Notes: generated from the sequence alone by a model not told the origin. Shown: positions 31,991 to 43,982, counted from the stretch's first letter. The stretch is DNA of 64,000 nt from Symbiodinium natans (GCA_905221605.1 CAJNDS010000010.1:124001-188000), one strand, 5' to 3'. Program-made: numbers and translations.

Positions 31991-33477
31991 GTTTAGGGTT
32001 TAGGGTTTGGGGTTTAGGGTTTGGGGTTTGGGGTTTGGGGTTTTGGGTTTGGGGTTTGGGGTTTTGGGGTTTGCCGTCGCAGGATCTGTGAAGGTTGGGA
32101 TGCAGACTAGCTTCGAAAGCCCCGTAACATACGAAAGGCCGAAAGGCAGCTTTGGCCCGATTATGGAGGGCCAGCCCCTAGACCCTAAACCCTAAACCCT
32201 AAACCCTAAACCCTAAACCCTAAACCCTACAGCGACCATGTAACACAAAAACACCTCAGACCCAACACACCAGCCCGGAGGTCCACGTCGGGGCGGCGCT
32301 GCTGTCGAACGACTGGAAGGCGTAGAGGGTTTAGGGTTTAGGGTGCAGTTTAGAGTTTAGGGTTTAGGGTTTAGGGTTTAGGGCCGTTTAGGGTTTAGGG
32401 TTTCGGGTTTAGGGTTTAGGGCTTAGGGTTTATTTCGCCTCAAGGGCCTTAGGGTAAGTAGTACTTTTCAGGGGCGTTTTGATGGTATGTTCTAGGCTTC
32501 TTTGGAGGGGGAGGGGGTGTAGACACGCGAAAAGCCTTCTAAATCCGGCTTCGAAGCCTAAACTCTAAAATCTTTCGACCCCACATCCGGCCCTAGACCC
32601 TTTGAAAAGGCATTCTCCGGGGGGCCCCTGCTCTTCTAGCCCTGGGCTTTGTTAGGGTTTAGGGCTTTCGGGGTTAGGGCCTTAGTCTTTAGGGTTTCGG
32701 GGCTTAGGCTTTAGGCATACCAGCTAGCAACAGAACCTCTGCGTGACTCAAAACCCTGGAGCCCAGTGGCCACATCACTGCAGAAGCTGCAGGAGCACCT
32801 TCCCAGGCTTTCTTCGCTTGCGATCGCTACCATGCTGATGCCTCTTCTTCGAGCACAAGCCATGCCACGATGGCGGGTGATTGGCGTCCCCCTACTCCCA
32901 CTTGCCGGGCTGCCACGGTCCGTGCCTGTGAAGGAAGAGGCCCGGACGGTGCGCGACGTACACCTTCTGGGTGCGGAAAGAGAACGAACGCCAAAAGGGC
33001 ACGCACCAAGCTAGACGAATTTGAAGAAGCACCAGGTTTAGGGACCTTCGGCTTTAGAAGAGGGTGCGGCGTTTTTTTTGGTTTAGGGCTTTTTTTAGGG
33101 TTTGTGGGGTGTAGAAAGCTTATTAATTAGGCTTTCATCGGTCCATGGACAGCGAATTCTGAGGTCGGCTCGGGCGCGTTCGGCCGCTTCGCGAGCGGCG
33201 GTGTGGAGGCCGCAAGAGTCCTGAAAACCCTAAGCATGAAGCCCTAAACCCTAAGCCCTAAACCCCAAACCCTAAACCCTAAACCCTAAACCCTAAACCC
33301 TAAACCCTAACCCTAAACCCCTAAACCCTAAACCCTAAACCCTAAACCCAAACCCTAAACCACCAGATTCCTAGGGGTACCTTCCGAGAGTCCTAGGGTA
33401 AGGCCTGCAAAGAAAACGGACTCTAGACCTCAGAGGTTGCCCTGGCCTGCAACCCGACAGCCCTGTAAGCTGGATTT
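31991..33477. other. Spacers and arrays
   Basis: TTTAGGG/GGGGTTT arrays lie at about 31992-32072; CCCTAAA at 32180-32228; TTTAGGG at 32325-32425; and CCCTAAA with CCCCAAA at about 33235-33360. Between 32760 and 33020 a GC-rich stretch is open in several frames (reading GTNAKRARTKLDEFEEAPG in one). It looks exon-derived but has no identifiable motif. Confidence 0.45.
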
Positions 33478-33531
33478 TCCCCTCATACTAACAGTCCTTA
33501 ATGGGGTTCAGGGTTTGGGGTTTAGGGCTTA

Positions 33532-33634
33532 GGGATGTTCCCCCTTATACTAACAGTCCTTAATAGGGAGTATAGTGCCCGTACCCCCTAGTATAATCCC
33601 CTTCAAGGGCTGTCAGTATAAGGGGGAACATCCC
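33532..33634. mobile_element. MITE-like element, family 2 (GGGATGTTCCCCC ends)
   Basis: The 103-bp element has 30-bp inverted ends matching at about 28 positions, beginning GGGATGTTCCCCCTTATAC and ending GTATAAGGGGGAACATCCC. A second full copy is at 48602-48697. A half copy (CCCCTCATACTAACAGTCC) lies immediately upstream at 33481-33508. It has no coding capacity. Confidence 0.75.
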
Positions 33635-36430
33635 AACCTAGAAGCCTCCTGAACCAAACCCTTTTCTACATGGCATGATGGAGTCCTTGGGGTAGGGTTT
33701 TAGGCTTTGGCCCACTAGTAGTCGAGAACAAGTAAGCTAGCTTGTTTTCAGCCCCAAAGGCTAGACTTAGTTTTCCTACAAGAACTCCGTAACCTGAATG
33801 AAGCTTAAACCCTGAAAACCCCGTAGACCCTGGGCACCAGGTCGATCCGGGTCAGAATTCTATTCTTCAGGGCAACTGTTCCGAACCTAACTCTCAGAGG
33901 AAGCACCTGAAGCATCCAGGGGCGGGGGGGCACCCGAAACCCCAAACAGAAGCCCTTCAGACCCTCATGAAGACCCTAGGCCTGCAACTACTATAGGCCA
34001 GCCCTAAGCCCCATAAGCCTTATAAGCTCTACCCCTACCCCCCCCCCGGCCCCCGCACCCGCCCCCGCTTCACAAAAACCTCCGAAGCTCAGCAGTGCGA
34101 ACTAGGCCTCACACCTTCCGAACGACATTTGGAGAGTTTCGGATTTAGGGTCGAGAGTTTGAGGCTTCAGGGTTTGGAGCTCAGGGTTTGGGGATCCATG
34201 TTTTGTTCAGGGGGCTCCTACCTGGGCACGTAGAAATTGGAAGCTCCCATATCCTCAGAAGCCCGAAGCCTGCAAATCCTGAACCCAAGTTCATCGCCAG
34301 CAGGTGCAAGACTCGGACAAGGTGGACGGAGATTTTGTGGCTTAGACCCTTAAACCCTAAGCGTTTAGGGCTTAGGGCTTATATGGTTTAGGGTTTTGGA
34401 GTGAAGCTTATTGGGAAGTCGCTGTGCGCGCACCTTAAACGTGAATAAGGCCCTAAACCCTAAACCTTAAACCCTAAACCCTATAAACTTTCTTTAGGAG
34501 TAGCCACCTCATGGTTCGCACAGAAGGAGCATTTTGGCATCGAGGGGTTTTTGCGATCGCGCAGCCCGTGCGGGTACGCGATTGGGGACTTCGGGCTTAT
34601 GCAAAAGGCTACAGAATATGGGGCTACAGGATCCCAAAAGGGTTGGGGTTTAGGGTTTAGGGTTTAGGGTTTAGGGTTTTGGGTTTTGGGTTTAGGGTTT
34701 AGGGTTTAGGGTTTAGAGTTTATGGGTTTAGGGTTTAGGTGCAGGGTTTAGGGTTTCGGGTTTATAGGGTTTAGGGTTTAGGGCTTAGGGTTCATACTAT
34801 TTCAAGAAATGAAAGGGTTGAGAAGGGAAAAGGGAAGACAAGCCATCACCAGCTGTGTACACCCAGCCTTCTGTGCGTGCGAACCTGGCAGGTCGCGTTT
34901 CCCACTTGCAGCCACTTCCACCGAAACTTTCAGGACCCGGGATGAGGAAAAGTATTGGTTTCTTGTTTCGCAGTATAGTTTTCCATGTGCAACCTCACCG
35001 TAAACCCTAAACCCTACACCATAAACCCTATAAACCCTAAACCCTTGTAGCAACCTGGCAATCTGGGGGGATGGACCCCCGACAGTTGGCGCAACTCTGG
35101 CATCTGCGAAGGCGTCATTTGTCATTGTACCCCCCGGCAACGCCATTTGTTCAATGGAACTCCTAGGGTTTAGCGTTTAGGGTTTCGGGTTGCGGGTTTC
35201 GGGTAACCCCTAAAATGTCAATTTTCATAAGCCCTCCGACCTTGAGATCCCTTATCCTTGAAGGCCCCCAAAAGCCAAGGGCAAAGACCAGACCCTAAAC
35301 CCGAAGCTCTGAACCGTAAGCCCTAAGCCCGAAAAAAGCCACACCCTGAACACCCTCAAACCCCTGTAGTCCGTAAACATACCCCGACACCCTAAGGGTA
35401 TCTATATGGGCCATTAGTAGGGTCCCTTACCTTCTTTAAAGGTTTCAACTACCCTCCTAGGCTGCCCTAAACCCTCCTAGGCTGCCCTAAACCCTAAACC
35501 CTAAACCCTAAACCCAAAATCCCGAAGCCTCCAGCTAGGACTTTATGGATTCTTGCATCGGCAAAGCCGACGAGCGCTGAGGTCCTGCCAAGTCTTTTAG
35601 GCCTTACAGGCCTCGTGGGGTTTAGGGTTTCGGGTTTAGGGTTTAGGGTTTAGGCCCAAAGCTTAGAGTTTAGGGTTTACGGGTCTGGGTCTGGGTACCG
35701 CAATAGCTGCCAGAATGTTTATTGCCATCAGGCTGCACATGGCTGTTCGCGTCACATGCAGCTGGCGCGTGTGTGTACAGTTCCTGCTCTGGGCCACCCA
35801 CGGGCCCAAACCCGAAACCCTGAACCTCTAACTTAGCTCCCAAACCCTTGAGCCCTTAGACACTTAAGCCCCAAACCCTTAAACCCTGAAACCTTTAAGC
35901 CCCAAACTTTTCCACCCTAAGCCCCTGCACTTCGAATTCTGAAGCCCGAAACCCTCGACATTGGAGGTTTAGGGCTACGGTTTGAGGTTTAGGGCTTTGA
36001 AGCGTTTGGATTGTTGCAGGTCGCGTTCATAGGACTGGAGAGATGTTTTTGCTAACGCAAACCAGCAGCGACATTATGGTTTCTAGCACGTATAGGGTTC
36101 ATCGGGTGTATAGGGTTTCTAGGGTTATAGGGTTTACAGGGTTTATAGGGTTTGTAGGGTTTATAGGGTTTATGGGGTTTAGGGTTTGGACATGGAACAT
36201 TGCTTAGGTCAAGGTGTCTGACTTTCCTCCTAAACTCCTTTTCCCTAAGCCCTGGATCCTAAACCCTAAACCCCAAACCCTAAACCCTAAACCCTAAACT
36301 TTGTTTGAGCCGCCCGGGCTGTCCCAGAGCCAGAGCCGCCAGCCCCTCCAAACCCCCGGGCCTTGAACGCCTCAAGTCGGAAGGGGGCGCGCCTCGTTTG
36401 TTTCACTCTCCTGGCGAGTGAGCCGCCGAA
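33635..36430. other. Spacers and mixed arrays
   Basis: Short arrays lie at about 34443-34490, 34645-34800 (TTTAGGG with TTTTGGG), 35000-35045, 35480-35515, 35620-35655, 36105-36190 (GGGTTTATA and GGGTTTAG variants) and 36255-36300. A C-rich run lies at 34037-34075. A minus frame at 34802-35146 shows no motif. No gene is called. Confidence 0.4.
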
Positions 36431-36437
36431 GCTCAAA

Positions 36438-36565
36438 AGTTAGGGTTTAGGGTTTAGGGTTTAGGGTTTAGGGTTTAGGGTTTAGGGTTTAGGGTTTAGG
36501 GTTTAGGGTTTAGGGTTTAGTAATTTAGGATTTAGGGTTTAGGGTTTAGGGTTTAGGTATTATTC
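36438..36565. repeat. TTTAGGG array
   Basis: About 17 units on the G-rich strand with one interruption (TAATTTAGGA near 36520). Confidence 0.95.
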
Positions 36566-36689
36566 GCGGGGGTACCCGCAGCTCTTCACCCTTAACCGCA
36601 GGGTTTTTGTTCAGCCTTACCTGTGTGCCCCACGTCACTCACGTGATTCTTCTCAGCCCGAATACATACGAATATGCAAATATGGAAGC

Positions 36690-37290
36690 TTCCGAAAATA
36701 AGGGACCCCCGAATCTAGACCCCCCCCTCCCCCCCAAAAAAAGTAGGATTCCGTTCTACTGAAGGATCCCCCAATAAGGTACCCTAAACCCTAAACCCTA
36801 AACCCGAAACCCTGGGGTTTCAGGGCATTTCACGAGGTTTGCTTGGCTTGGCGACCCGCCGAGGTGGCGGCTACGAGTTCGAGCACGGGGGCAGGCGCGC
36901 GTTCTGAAGAAAGTTGTGTGTTTTGGTTTTGGGTTTGGGGTTTAGGGTTTGGGGTTTCGGGTTTCGGGTTTAGGGTTTAGGGTTTCGGGCCCAAGGTCGA
37001 GACCGAAGCCCTGAACCTTCTGGACCGTAAACCCCGCACAGACCCCAACATTTCGGCGTTGCATTGCACATGGTTTTTTTTGTTTCCAAATTCGGGTGCC
37101 TTATTGGGGTCCTTAATTTTTTGGGAATCCTACTATTTGGGGTTTAGGGTTTAGGGTTTAGAGTTTAGGGTTTAGGGTTTGGGGCATGTTTTTGATTGAA
37201 ATTAGGGTGCCCTGTTGGGGTCCTCATTCTTGGGGAATCCTACTACTTGGGGGTCCAGTATGGGGGTCCCTGATTTTCGTAAGCTCCCAC
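36690..37290. mobile_element. MITE-like element family 3, three copies around telomere arrays
   Basis: Shared blocks are GGTGCC.TATTGGGG, GGGAATCCTACTA and GGGGTCCC. A reverse-oriented copy lies at about 36690-36783, a truncated copy at about 37085-37140 that runs straight into a TTTAGGG array, and a fuller copy at about 37190-37290 ending TTTTCGTAAGC. A fourth copy with good inverted ends is at 54108-54192. The truncation at an array boundary suggests arrays and elements have interrupted one another. Confidence 0.6.
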
Positions 37291-37616
37291 AGACGGATGG
37301 CTCATGGAGTTGAAGGTTTTAACCCTTAAGCCTACATGGGGGCCCAAGCGACATGAGGGAGCATCAAAGTCGACAGAGGCCTTCAGGGTTTTATGGCCAC
37401 AGGTTCCGAAAAGGTAGAGACTCCCTAAACCCTAAACCCCCTAAACCCTGCATAGTATTGCAGGATCATCTGCCCCCCCCCCCCCCCCCCCCCCTCTGCC
37501 CCACGGCTTTCTAATGAAGGCCAATTGGGGGGCAACCCTTAACACCCTTAAAACCCTAAACCCCACCGCCTAAACGAAGCTCTGAATCCTAAAGTCCCAA
37601 ATGCCCCCAGGCCCTA
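37291..37616. other. Spacer with poly-C run
   Basis: Unique sequence with a 23-base C run at about 37472-37494 and a few degenerate CCCTAAA units. No gene seen. Confidence 0.5.
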
Positions 37617-38237
37617 AACCCCTAACCCCTAACCCCTAACCCCTAACCCCTAACCCCTAACCCCTAAACCCTAAACCCTAAACCCTAAACCCTAAACCCC
37701 AAGCCCTCAGTCCTCAACCCTTACGCCCTAAACTGTTGCACCGAGATCAATCAGGCTGATGACCTTATTCTCTGCCTCCAAGTACGGCTGGGGCACCTGG
37801 TCATCCCGTGTCCACAGGGCTTTTTTTTTTTTCGGATCGTGGGGAAGCTGTAGCTAGGGCTTGGGGTTTAGATTTTCTTTGGGGTTTAGGGTTTAGGGTT
37901 TAGGGTTTAGGGTTTAGGGTTTAGGGTTTAGGGTTTAGGGTTTAGGGTTTAGGGTTAGGGTTTATATATGGTTTTATGGTTTATATGTGGTTTAGGGCTT
38001 GGGGTGTAGAAGGTTCAGGCTGCTCTTTTTAAAAAAAGCGCCTCGGCCTATGGCACCGACAAAGCTCCACGGCTCGAGCTGGCAATTTTCCCAAAATAGG
38101 GGTACTCCTTGGGTTTAGGGTTTGGGTCTAGGGTTTAGGGTTTAGGGTTTAGGGTTTAGGGTTTAGGGTTTAGGGTTTAGGGTTTAGGGTTTAGGGTTTA
38201 GGGTTTAGGGTTTAGGGTTTAGGGTTTAGGGTTTAGG
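37617..38237. repeat. Opposed arrays: CCCCTAA/CCCTAAA then TTTAGGG
   Basis: 37617-37668 is CCCCTAA repeated about six times, switching to CCCTAAA until 37700. After 170 bp of unique sequence come G-strand arrays at 37880-37958 and 38113-38235 (about 17 units). The two orientations face each other. Confidence 0.9.
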
Positions 38238-38413
38238 CCCTTAATTTTCGGAAGCTCTAATTTGTACCCAAGTTTCGGAACTCCTCAGCCTCTCCCACTT
38301 TCAAAGACAGCCCGGATTAGCACCAACGAAGTATCCAGATGGCGGCTCGCTCTCCTAAACCTCGGCGACGAATCCCTAAACCCCCGAAAGCCAAAATGAC
38401 AACTTCATCCCAG

Positions 38414-38503
38414 GTGGCGTGCTGCAGAACCGCGGAGCTGTGGCCGTCCTCCGGCAGCGGAAGGAGGCGAGAGCCGGCTTGCGAGGAGAGTTTTGCTCTA
38501 GGG
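38414..38503 (+). other. Exon-like stretch preceded by an acceptor-like CCCAG
   Basis: After CTTCATCCCAG, one frame reads GVLQNRGAVAVLRQRKEAR then AGLRGEFCSR, a basic helical-looking peptide, before dissolving into telomere-like sequence. A pyrimidine-rich CAG|G before a protein-like frame is what a 3' splice site and exon would look like. No domain is recognised. Confidence 0.35.
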
Positions 38504-38809
38504 TTAAGGTCTGTGGGACTTCAGGGTTTGGGCTTTCTACTCCAGCTGAAACCCAAGCCCGAAGCCCTAAGCCTAAGCCCTTAACCCGAACCCCCTCCCG
38601 AAACAGTTGGGGCTGAGAGGGCTTCAAGTGACAGAAAAAGAAGCCGAAGATGTAAGAAACAGAAGGCCGACAGAAGCTGAGCCCCAATAAACTCACCGTA
38701 CCTTGTTGAAGCCGGAAACTGCTCTTTATCGACCCTCTCCCTGCTACAAGGTAGTACCACATTCGGGTCGTTTGGTCTTAGGGTCTTAGGGCTTGGCATG
38801 AAAACTGAC

Positions 38810-39570
38810 AGAGGCAAGCACGTCTGTTGCGCGTAATATTATACTGGCGGTCAAAAAGAATATAATGAGGCCGCATTAATAGTATTTCATGTAGCCCCGG
38901 GCATATATTAATAAGAGCCCGGGATGTAATGGATAAAGTGTAGAGAACAATGTGAACAAGTGAATGAAAACATGGAATGAGCGCGTGAACATGTGAACGA
39001 AACGAAAACACGAACGAAATATGCGCACGAAACAAAATCATTAAATGTGCGCACTTTTCATGCGTTCGTACACTCACTCCTTATAATATGAAGAGAGTAA
39101 GTGAAATAGAATTATAAGGGAGAGAACGCAGTGAAAGAACGCATGAATTCTATGAACGAACGAACGGCATGAATTATAAATCCGCGGGCGTTTTGCTCTT
39201 TTTGCCCGCACTTTTAATAATAATTCCAGATTCAATTGTATTATTAGTATTCACGGGCTTATATTATAATTGCGTGCCCGTGGGTGAATAATACTAAAAC
39301 TACAAGATAAAGAGAACGAAGTGAATTAATGCACAAGAATTCTCTAAACTCACAGCCGCCATCAAGAACCTCTTTGAAATGGGGGTCACGTGTCATGCAT
39401 TAATGCGCTGTCTTCATTCCTTAGAAATCCTATTGAAATCTCCTTAATAATTCTCTCATTCATTACATTTACTATTCTCTCCTAAAAGCAAAACTACTAA
39501 ATGAATGAGAGAAAGGATGAACGAATATAATGAACAAAATGCACGAATGAATGAGTGCGCGAATTCACGG
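38810..39570. other. AT-rich block with GC-rich hairpins
   Basis: This block is much more AT-rich than its surroundings, with no telomere units. It carries three GC-armed hairpins: CCCGGGC/GCCCGGG (38896-38923), GCGGGC/GCCCGC (39184-39209) and CACGGGC/GCCCGTG (39252-39282, extendable past a bulge). It also repeats the phrase GAACGAA and related words many times (AACGAAACGAAAACACGAAC). Stem-loop-rich, AT-rich DNA is typical of dinoflagellate mitochondrial spacer sequence, so organelle origin is possible. No gene is seen. Confidence 0.5.
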
Positions 39571-40604
39571 ACCTAGACAGGAAGTGAGCACTCATGATTC
39601 ACGCCTTTCCAGGTCAATAGTTCTTTCCAGACGCACCCATGAACAGCCAACTCATGAAGGTAGAAACTGCCCGGTTGGTAATGATTGAATGGTTGATCTG
39701 GGGCTGAGTCTTAATGTCTTGAGTTACTAACCGGCTTAGAGACCAGTCCAACCGCAGCACCCATCACACCTTGAGACCCTGTTAACGCCTGGTCTGGATA
39801 ACAGCAGATTTAGGGTTACATTCGTGCGGTACCATCTTGACTTAGAAACCGTACCATTCATCTCTCTCACTCTTGTTCCACAGCCTTGTTCACCCATCAC
39901 ACCTTGAGACCCTAACTGGCTTGTTGGTACTGCCTCAAAGTTCTGGAAATCATGCACTCTTGGTAACCATAGCCTTCGTCTTCGTTTGATCCGCAAGACT
40001 CGTCTACGATGGCCTCATCCCCTTACTGGCGGCAGGGGGCGGGGCACGTTAAAGGATGACTCCCGATCTTGCCATGCCTGGAATAGCTTATATGCCGTGA
40101 AAAAGGGCCGCTACCTTAGATACCGTGCTGATGTGTTGACGTACCCTTTTTGGATAGTTCTCTTTAACAAAAGTTAGCTGGTTGTATTCTTACAGGATGA
40201 AAAATGATCCTACACACCTCGCGCTGCATAAGCCCACAGCCCCGCACCTTAGCAACGCCAGGGCGCTCCGGCGTTTTTCCCCTCGTCGTCCTCGTGCCGC
40301 TCTTGGTGTTCTGCAGGTTTGGGTCAGCATCGGATCCTTTACAACGCTGGTGTTGCGATCAGGCGCTGATGACTAGTCTCAAGCTCTAGTAGGGTTCTAC
40401 GTCCACGGCCCCCCAGCCACCCTAATGTCCCAGTTTGGGATTCGGGTTCAGGGCTTACAAGCTTGTGAGTTTCTCCACCCACACCCGAGTTCTTGCAGAA
40501 GTGGGATGCACAGGCAATGGCTGCTCTGCGAGCCCAGAAAACCGCAGAGGTTGCATGCCAAGTTGTCCAAAGCAAGTCAGTCTAGGATTCGCCCGAAACT
40601 AAAC
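39571..40604. other. Unusual unique block without telomere arrays
   Basis: A 23-base direct repeat beginning CACCCATCACACCTTGAGAC occurs at about 39758-39780 and 39890-39912. The block includes CTACCTTAGATACC near 40110, whose complement recalls a conserved LSU rRNA phrase; I could not extend the match, so no rRNA is called. A minus frame at 39736-39996 (86 codons) has a protein-like start but spans the direct repeat. The block remains unexplained. Confidence 0.35.
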
Positions 40605-40606
40605 CT

Positions 40607-40772
40607 AACCCTAAACCCTAAACCCTAAACCCTAAACCCTAAACCCTAAACCCTAAACCCTAAACCCTAAACCCTAAACCCTAAACCCTAAACCCTAAAC
40701 CCTAAACCCTAAACCCTAAACCCTAAACCCTAAACCCTAAACCCTAACCCTAAGCCCTAAACCCTAAACCCT
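40607..40772. repeat. CCCTAAA array, nearly perfect
   Basis: About 22 units with one CCCTAA slip and one CCCTAAG near the right end. It is one of the longest homogeneous arrays. Confidence 0.95.
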
Positions 40773-41114
40773 ACAGCCGATTACTAGCAGCGACGTCGCT
40801 TTGAACTGGACTTTAGAAGGCCTAAGTTGTACGTAGGGCGTGGTTTGATAAGTCGGGAACCCTAAACCCTAATCCCAAATCGATGCTGGAGAGTCCTTGA
40901 AAGCAGAATCTAGCAGATCTCAGGAATATTCTTGAATGGAATTCGGGATATTGGAGTTGTCCCGTCCCCCTAACCCTAAACCCTAAACCCTAAACCTCCA
41001 GCCCACATCTTCCAGGAAGGTGGATGATGAGAACATCCCTCCTCTCCGCAGCCTGGAAATGCAGCTGAGATTAAACTGGCGTCCTCGATGAAGGGCTGAG
41101 GGCCTGTAGGGTCT

Positions 41115-41275
41115 AGGGTTGGGGGTTGAGGGTTGAGGGTTGAGGGTTAGGGTTTAGGGTTTAGGGTTTAGGGTTTTGGGTTTTGGGTTTTGGGTTTTGG
41201 GTTTTGGGTTTTGGGTTTTGGGTTTTGGGTTTAGGGTTTAGGGTTTAGGGTTTAGGGTTTAATAGGGTTTAGGGC
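41115..41275. repeat. GGGTTGA, TTTAGGG and TTTTGGG array
   Basis: Three GGGTTGA units, then TTTAGGG, then about nine TTTTGGG units (41170-41228), then TTTAGGG again. A variant block flanked on both sides by the parental unit indicates internal amplification. Confidence 0.9.
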
Positions 41276-41277
41276 AT

Positions 41278-41397
41278 CCCAGGCCTTTGGGGGGATCCAA
41301 AAAGTAGAACCCCCCAAATAGTACCCTATACTAGTACTGGGTCATTCTTTAGGAGCCTGAAAGGGATCTATTTTTGGGATGCTCCCAGGGGTCTGGG
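41278..41397. mobile_element. MITE-like element, family 4, copy 1
   Basis: Left end CCCAGGCCTTTGGGGGGATCC then AAAAAGTAGA; right end GGGATCTATTTTTGGGATGC then TCCCAGGGGTCTGGG. The ends are imperfect inverted repeats. Related copies are at about 42378-42434 (half) and 42705-42822. Confidence 0.6.
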
Positions 41398-42377
41398 TTA
41401 GAGGGTTTTGAGGTGTAGGGCGATGCTGTGACAATACCCGACTGTCGGATCGCGCGATACTTCGAGCAGGGTGTAGGGTTCAAGGTTTATGGCTTAAGGC
41501 TTTCATTGGGGCTTTAGGGCTTAAGGATGTTTAAGGGTTGAGGGCTTCGACCCAAACCCGAGACCGACCCTGAGCCCAAGAACCTTTAAATCCTTCTTGG
41601 GTTTAGGGCCCAAGTTTAGGGTTTAGGGTGTCTGGCTGTGGTTTTTTGCGACTCTGATTTCAAGAAATGTAGGGTAGATGCAAGTGACACTGGCACAGGG
41701 GTCTATAGCATGGCTGGGGGATGTTGAGGGGGTTTGAGGAGTATTCAGGGTGCGAAGGGTTTTCGGGCACACATCCCATTGACACACCCCAATCAAAGTA
41801 TTGGCAAACTAATGTATAAACAAGGGCTTGGTTTTGGTTCTTAGGAACCCTTAAGGGGGTCTACTTTGGGGATTCTTCCCAAGAAATCTAGTAGAGCTTG
41901 GCCTCTGAGTTGGTCCTGTTGAGTGTTACTGTAGAACATACACGGGGCAGGGCTGCTAGGAAGTTGCTTTGGAGGGGTGGGGATAGGGTTTGGGGTTTAG
42001 GGTTTAGGGCTTAGGGTTTAGGGTGTAGGGCTTAGGGTTCATTGTCTGCAAGTTCCCTAGTAACTTGGAAGGTGCCAAAGGCCACCCTTTGTCGCGTAAT
42101 GGGGCTTACTATCTCGTACACCAAGAAGGGAAAAAGGAAAGAGGTGTACTGCTGGGGATGCCGGGACTCTCATAGATTCCAGCGTCGCAAAGCATGATGG
42201 GTGAAAGGCTTGAACGTGCAAAATTGCACGTGCACGTTGGCAAAGCAAAAGAAGTTGGCGCAAGAGGCACAACCTCCAAAGTCTAAACCCTAAACCCTAA
42301 ACCCTAAACCCTAAACCCTAAATGAACCATATGAAACCTAAGTCGCATAAAGTACAAATCGTGAGCAAACAAATCAT
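41398..42377. other. Spacer with sparse arrays
   Basis: TTTAGGG-type units occur near 41980-42040 and CCCTAAA at 42283-42322. A minus frame at 42057-42272 is open but has no motif. Near 41860-41885 GGAACCCTTAAGGGGGTCTAC is a short palindromic core resembling the other inverted-repeat elements. Confidence 0.4.
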
Positions 42378-42822
42378 GCAACTAATAGGGTACTATGTGG
42401 GGGTTCTACTTCTTGAATCCTCCTAGGGGTCTGAGCAGCCCTAAACCCTATCAAACGGGCCTCAACCCTGCATCGAGCATTCTCCAACCAGGGTCTTTGA
42501 TATAAATCCTGTGCTACATCTCACACCCGAAAGCCGATCCTCCTACCAAGGACCCTGTCTGAGTTCGTGGTTCCAGCACTTAAGGAGACCCGTTGCCACA
42601 TAGTGTAGGGTTTAGGGGGGCTCGGGTGAGCAAAGGAGTGGTGCAGCTTGGGGGCTATGCTTTCTGACGGTTCAGACTTGGGCCCGAGATCCAAAAAGGG
42701 CACCCAGACCCCTGGGAGGATCCGAAAAGTAGATCCCTCTCAGGGTTCCTCAGAATGAAAAAAATATGGTAGTATGGGGTCATATTTGGGAGTACTACAT
42801 CTTGGATCCTCCCAAAGGTTTG
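42378..42822. mobile_element. MITE-like element, family 4, half copy and second full copy
   Basis: The half copy (42378-42434) reads GGTACTATGTGGGGGTTCTAC then TTGAATCCTCCTAGGGGTCTG. The full copy (42705-42822) starts CAGACCCCTGGGAGGATCC and ends GGATCCTCCCAAAGGTTTG, a good inverted repeat. Between them is unique sequence. With the copy at 41278-41397 this makes three members within 1.6 kb. Confidence 0.65.
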
Positions 42823-43982
42823 TCTTAGGGTCTAGGCTTTCCAAGGTGCAGGTTGCGATTTGTCATGTCAGAACGCATCCCCTTCACAGAGCCACCCTAT
42901 ACCCCACGTACTTGGAAGATTGCCAAAGATAGCGAGCCTACGATCCGAAAGTTTCACTAGGGAGGATGCTTCATTTTTGTTGTTTGTGGTTTTTTTCTGA
43001 ATTCCAGGGACATTATGTTTTGCTTCTAACGGGATTCAAAAGTTTGCATTTCTCAATTTCGATATGCCGAAAGACCAAACCCAACAGGGTTCAAGGTCGC
43101 GGGTCTGGGGTTAAACCCTAAACCCTAAACCACTTCAACCTGGGAGCCTCGAGTTTCATGCTGTCATGGCTTGCGACAGGAGCCGTCCGACAAGTCGGCC
43201 GTCACACAGGCGTGTGTGCAACAGGCCAGTCATCTAGGGCCCGGAGTAGGCCCTTATTTCCTGTTTTTCGGTTTTGGGGTTGAGGGTAAAGTGTTCAGGG
43301 TTGGGGGATGTCTTAGAATCCCCTTAGAACCCAAGAGGGCACCCTTTTTTTCCTAGGGTTGCTCTGGGTCTAGTCATGGTCTAGGGAAGTTTCGGTCTTG
43401 GGGGTTTAGGGTTTATAGGGTTTAGGCTGGTTTAGGGTTTAGGGCTTAAGGCTTGGGCTCAGGGTTTAGGGCTTAGGGGCTGGGGCTTTGGGGCAAGGGC
43501 TGCTGTTTTTTTATTAAGTAGTGTGCAGTTTGCTTGGAGTTCCGGCTGCTAAGTGCATAAGGCTTCCAAGACATGGTGCGTGCTGGGAGCCGGTATAGGG
43601 TTTAGGGTTTAGGGTGTAGGGTTTAGGGTTTAGGGTTTAGGGTTTAGGGTTAGGTTTTAGGGCAAGCCTCTACGAGATGGAAATGAAAGCCGTATCAAGG
43701 GGCTTCAAGGGAGCTTGAATTCACGAAGTAACTTCCAGGGATACGTAGAACCCTACTCAGAACTATGACTAAAAGAGGAGGATGAATCTGTGGCTGTAGA
43801 CACACCTAGCAATGCAGCGAATTTGTCTTGGAAAACCCCCGAAATTTAGGGCCTCTAGGGTTGCGTTTAGCCCGAAGCCCTAAACCCTAACCCTGACCCT
43901 AAACCCTAAACCCTAAACCCTGAACCCCCCCCCCCCCCAACCGCGTGAGGCAAGCCCTAAGCGCCAATCTCCTCTTTCGCAG
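42823..43982. other. Spacers and arrays
   Basis: TTTAGGG arrays lie at about 43400-43470 and 43596-43665; CCCTAAA/CCCTGAC at 43880-43925, ending in a C-run (43925-43938). 42960-43120 is unique AT-leaning sequence. No gene is called. Confidence 0.4.

Noticed and set aside
40090-40190. Possible mitochondrial LSU rRNA fragment (complement contains CTAAGGTAGCG)
   Set aside because: The conserved phrase could not be extended into neighbouring rRNA sequence by eye; an eleven-base match is not enough.
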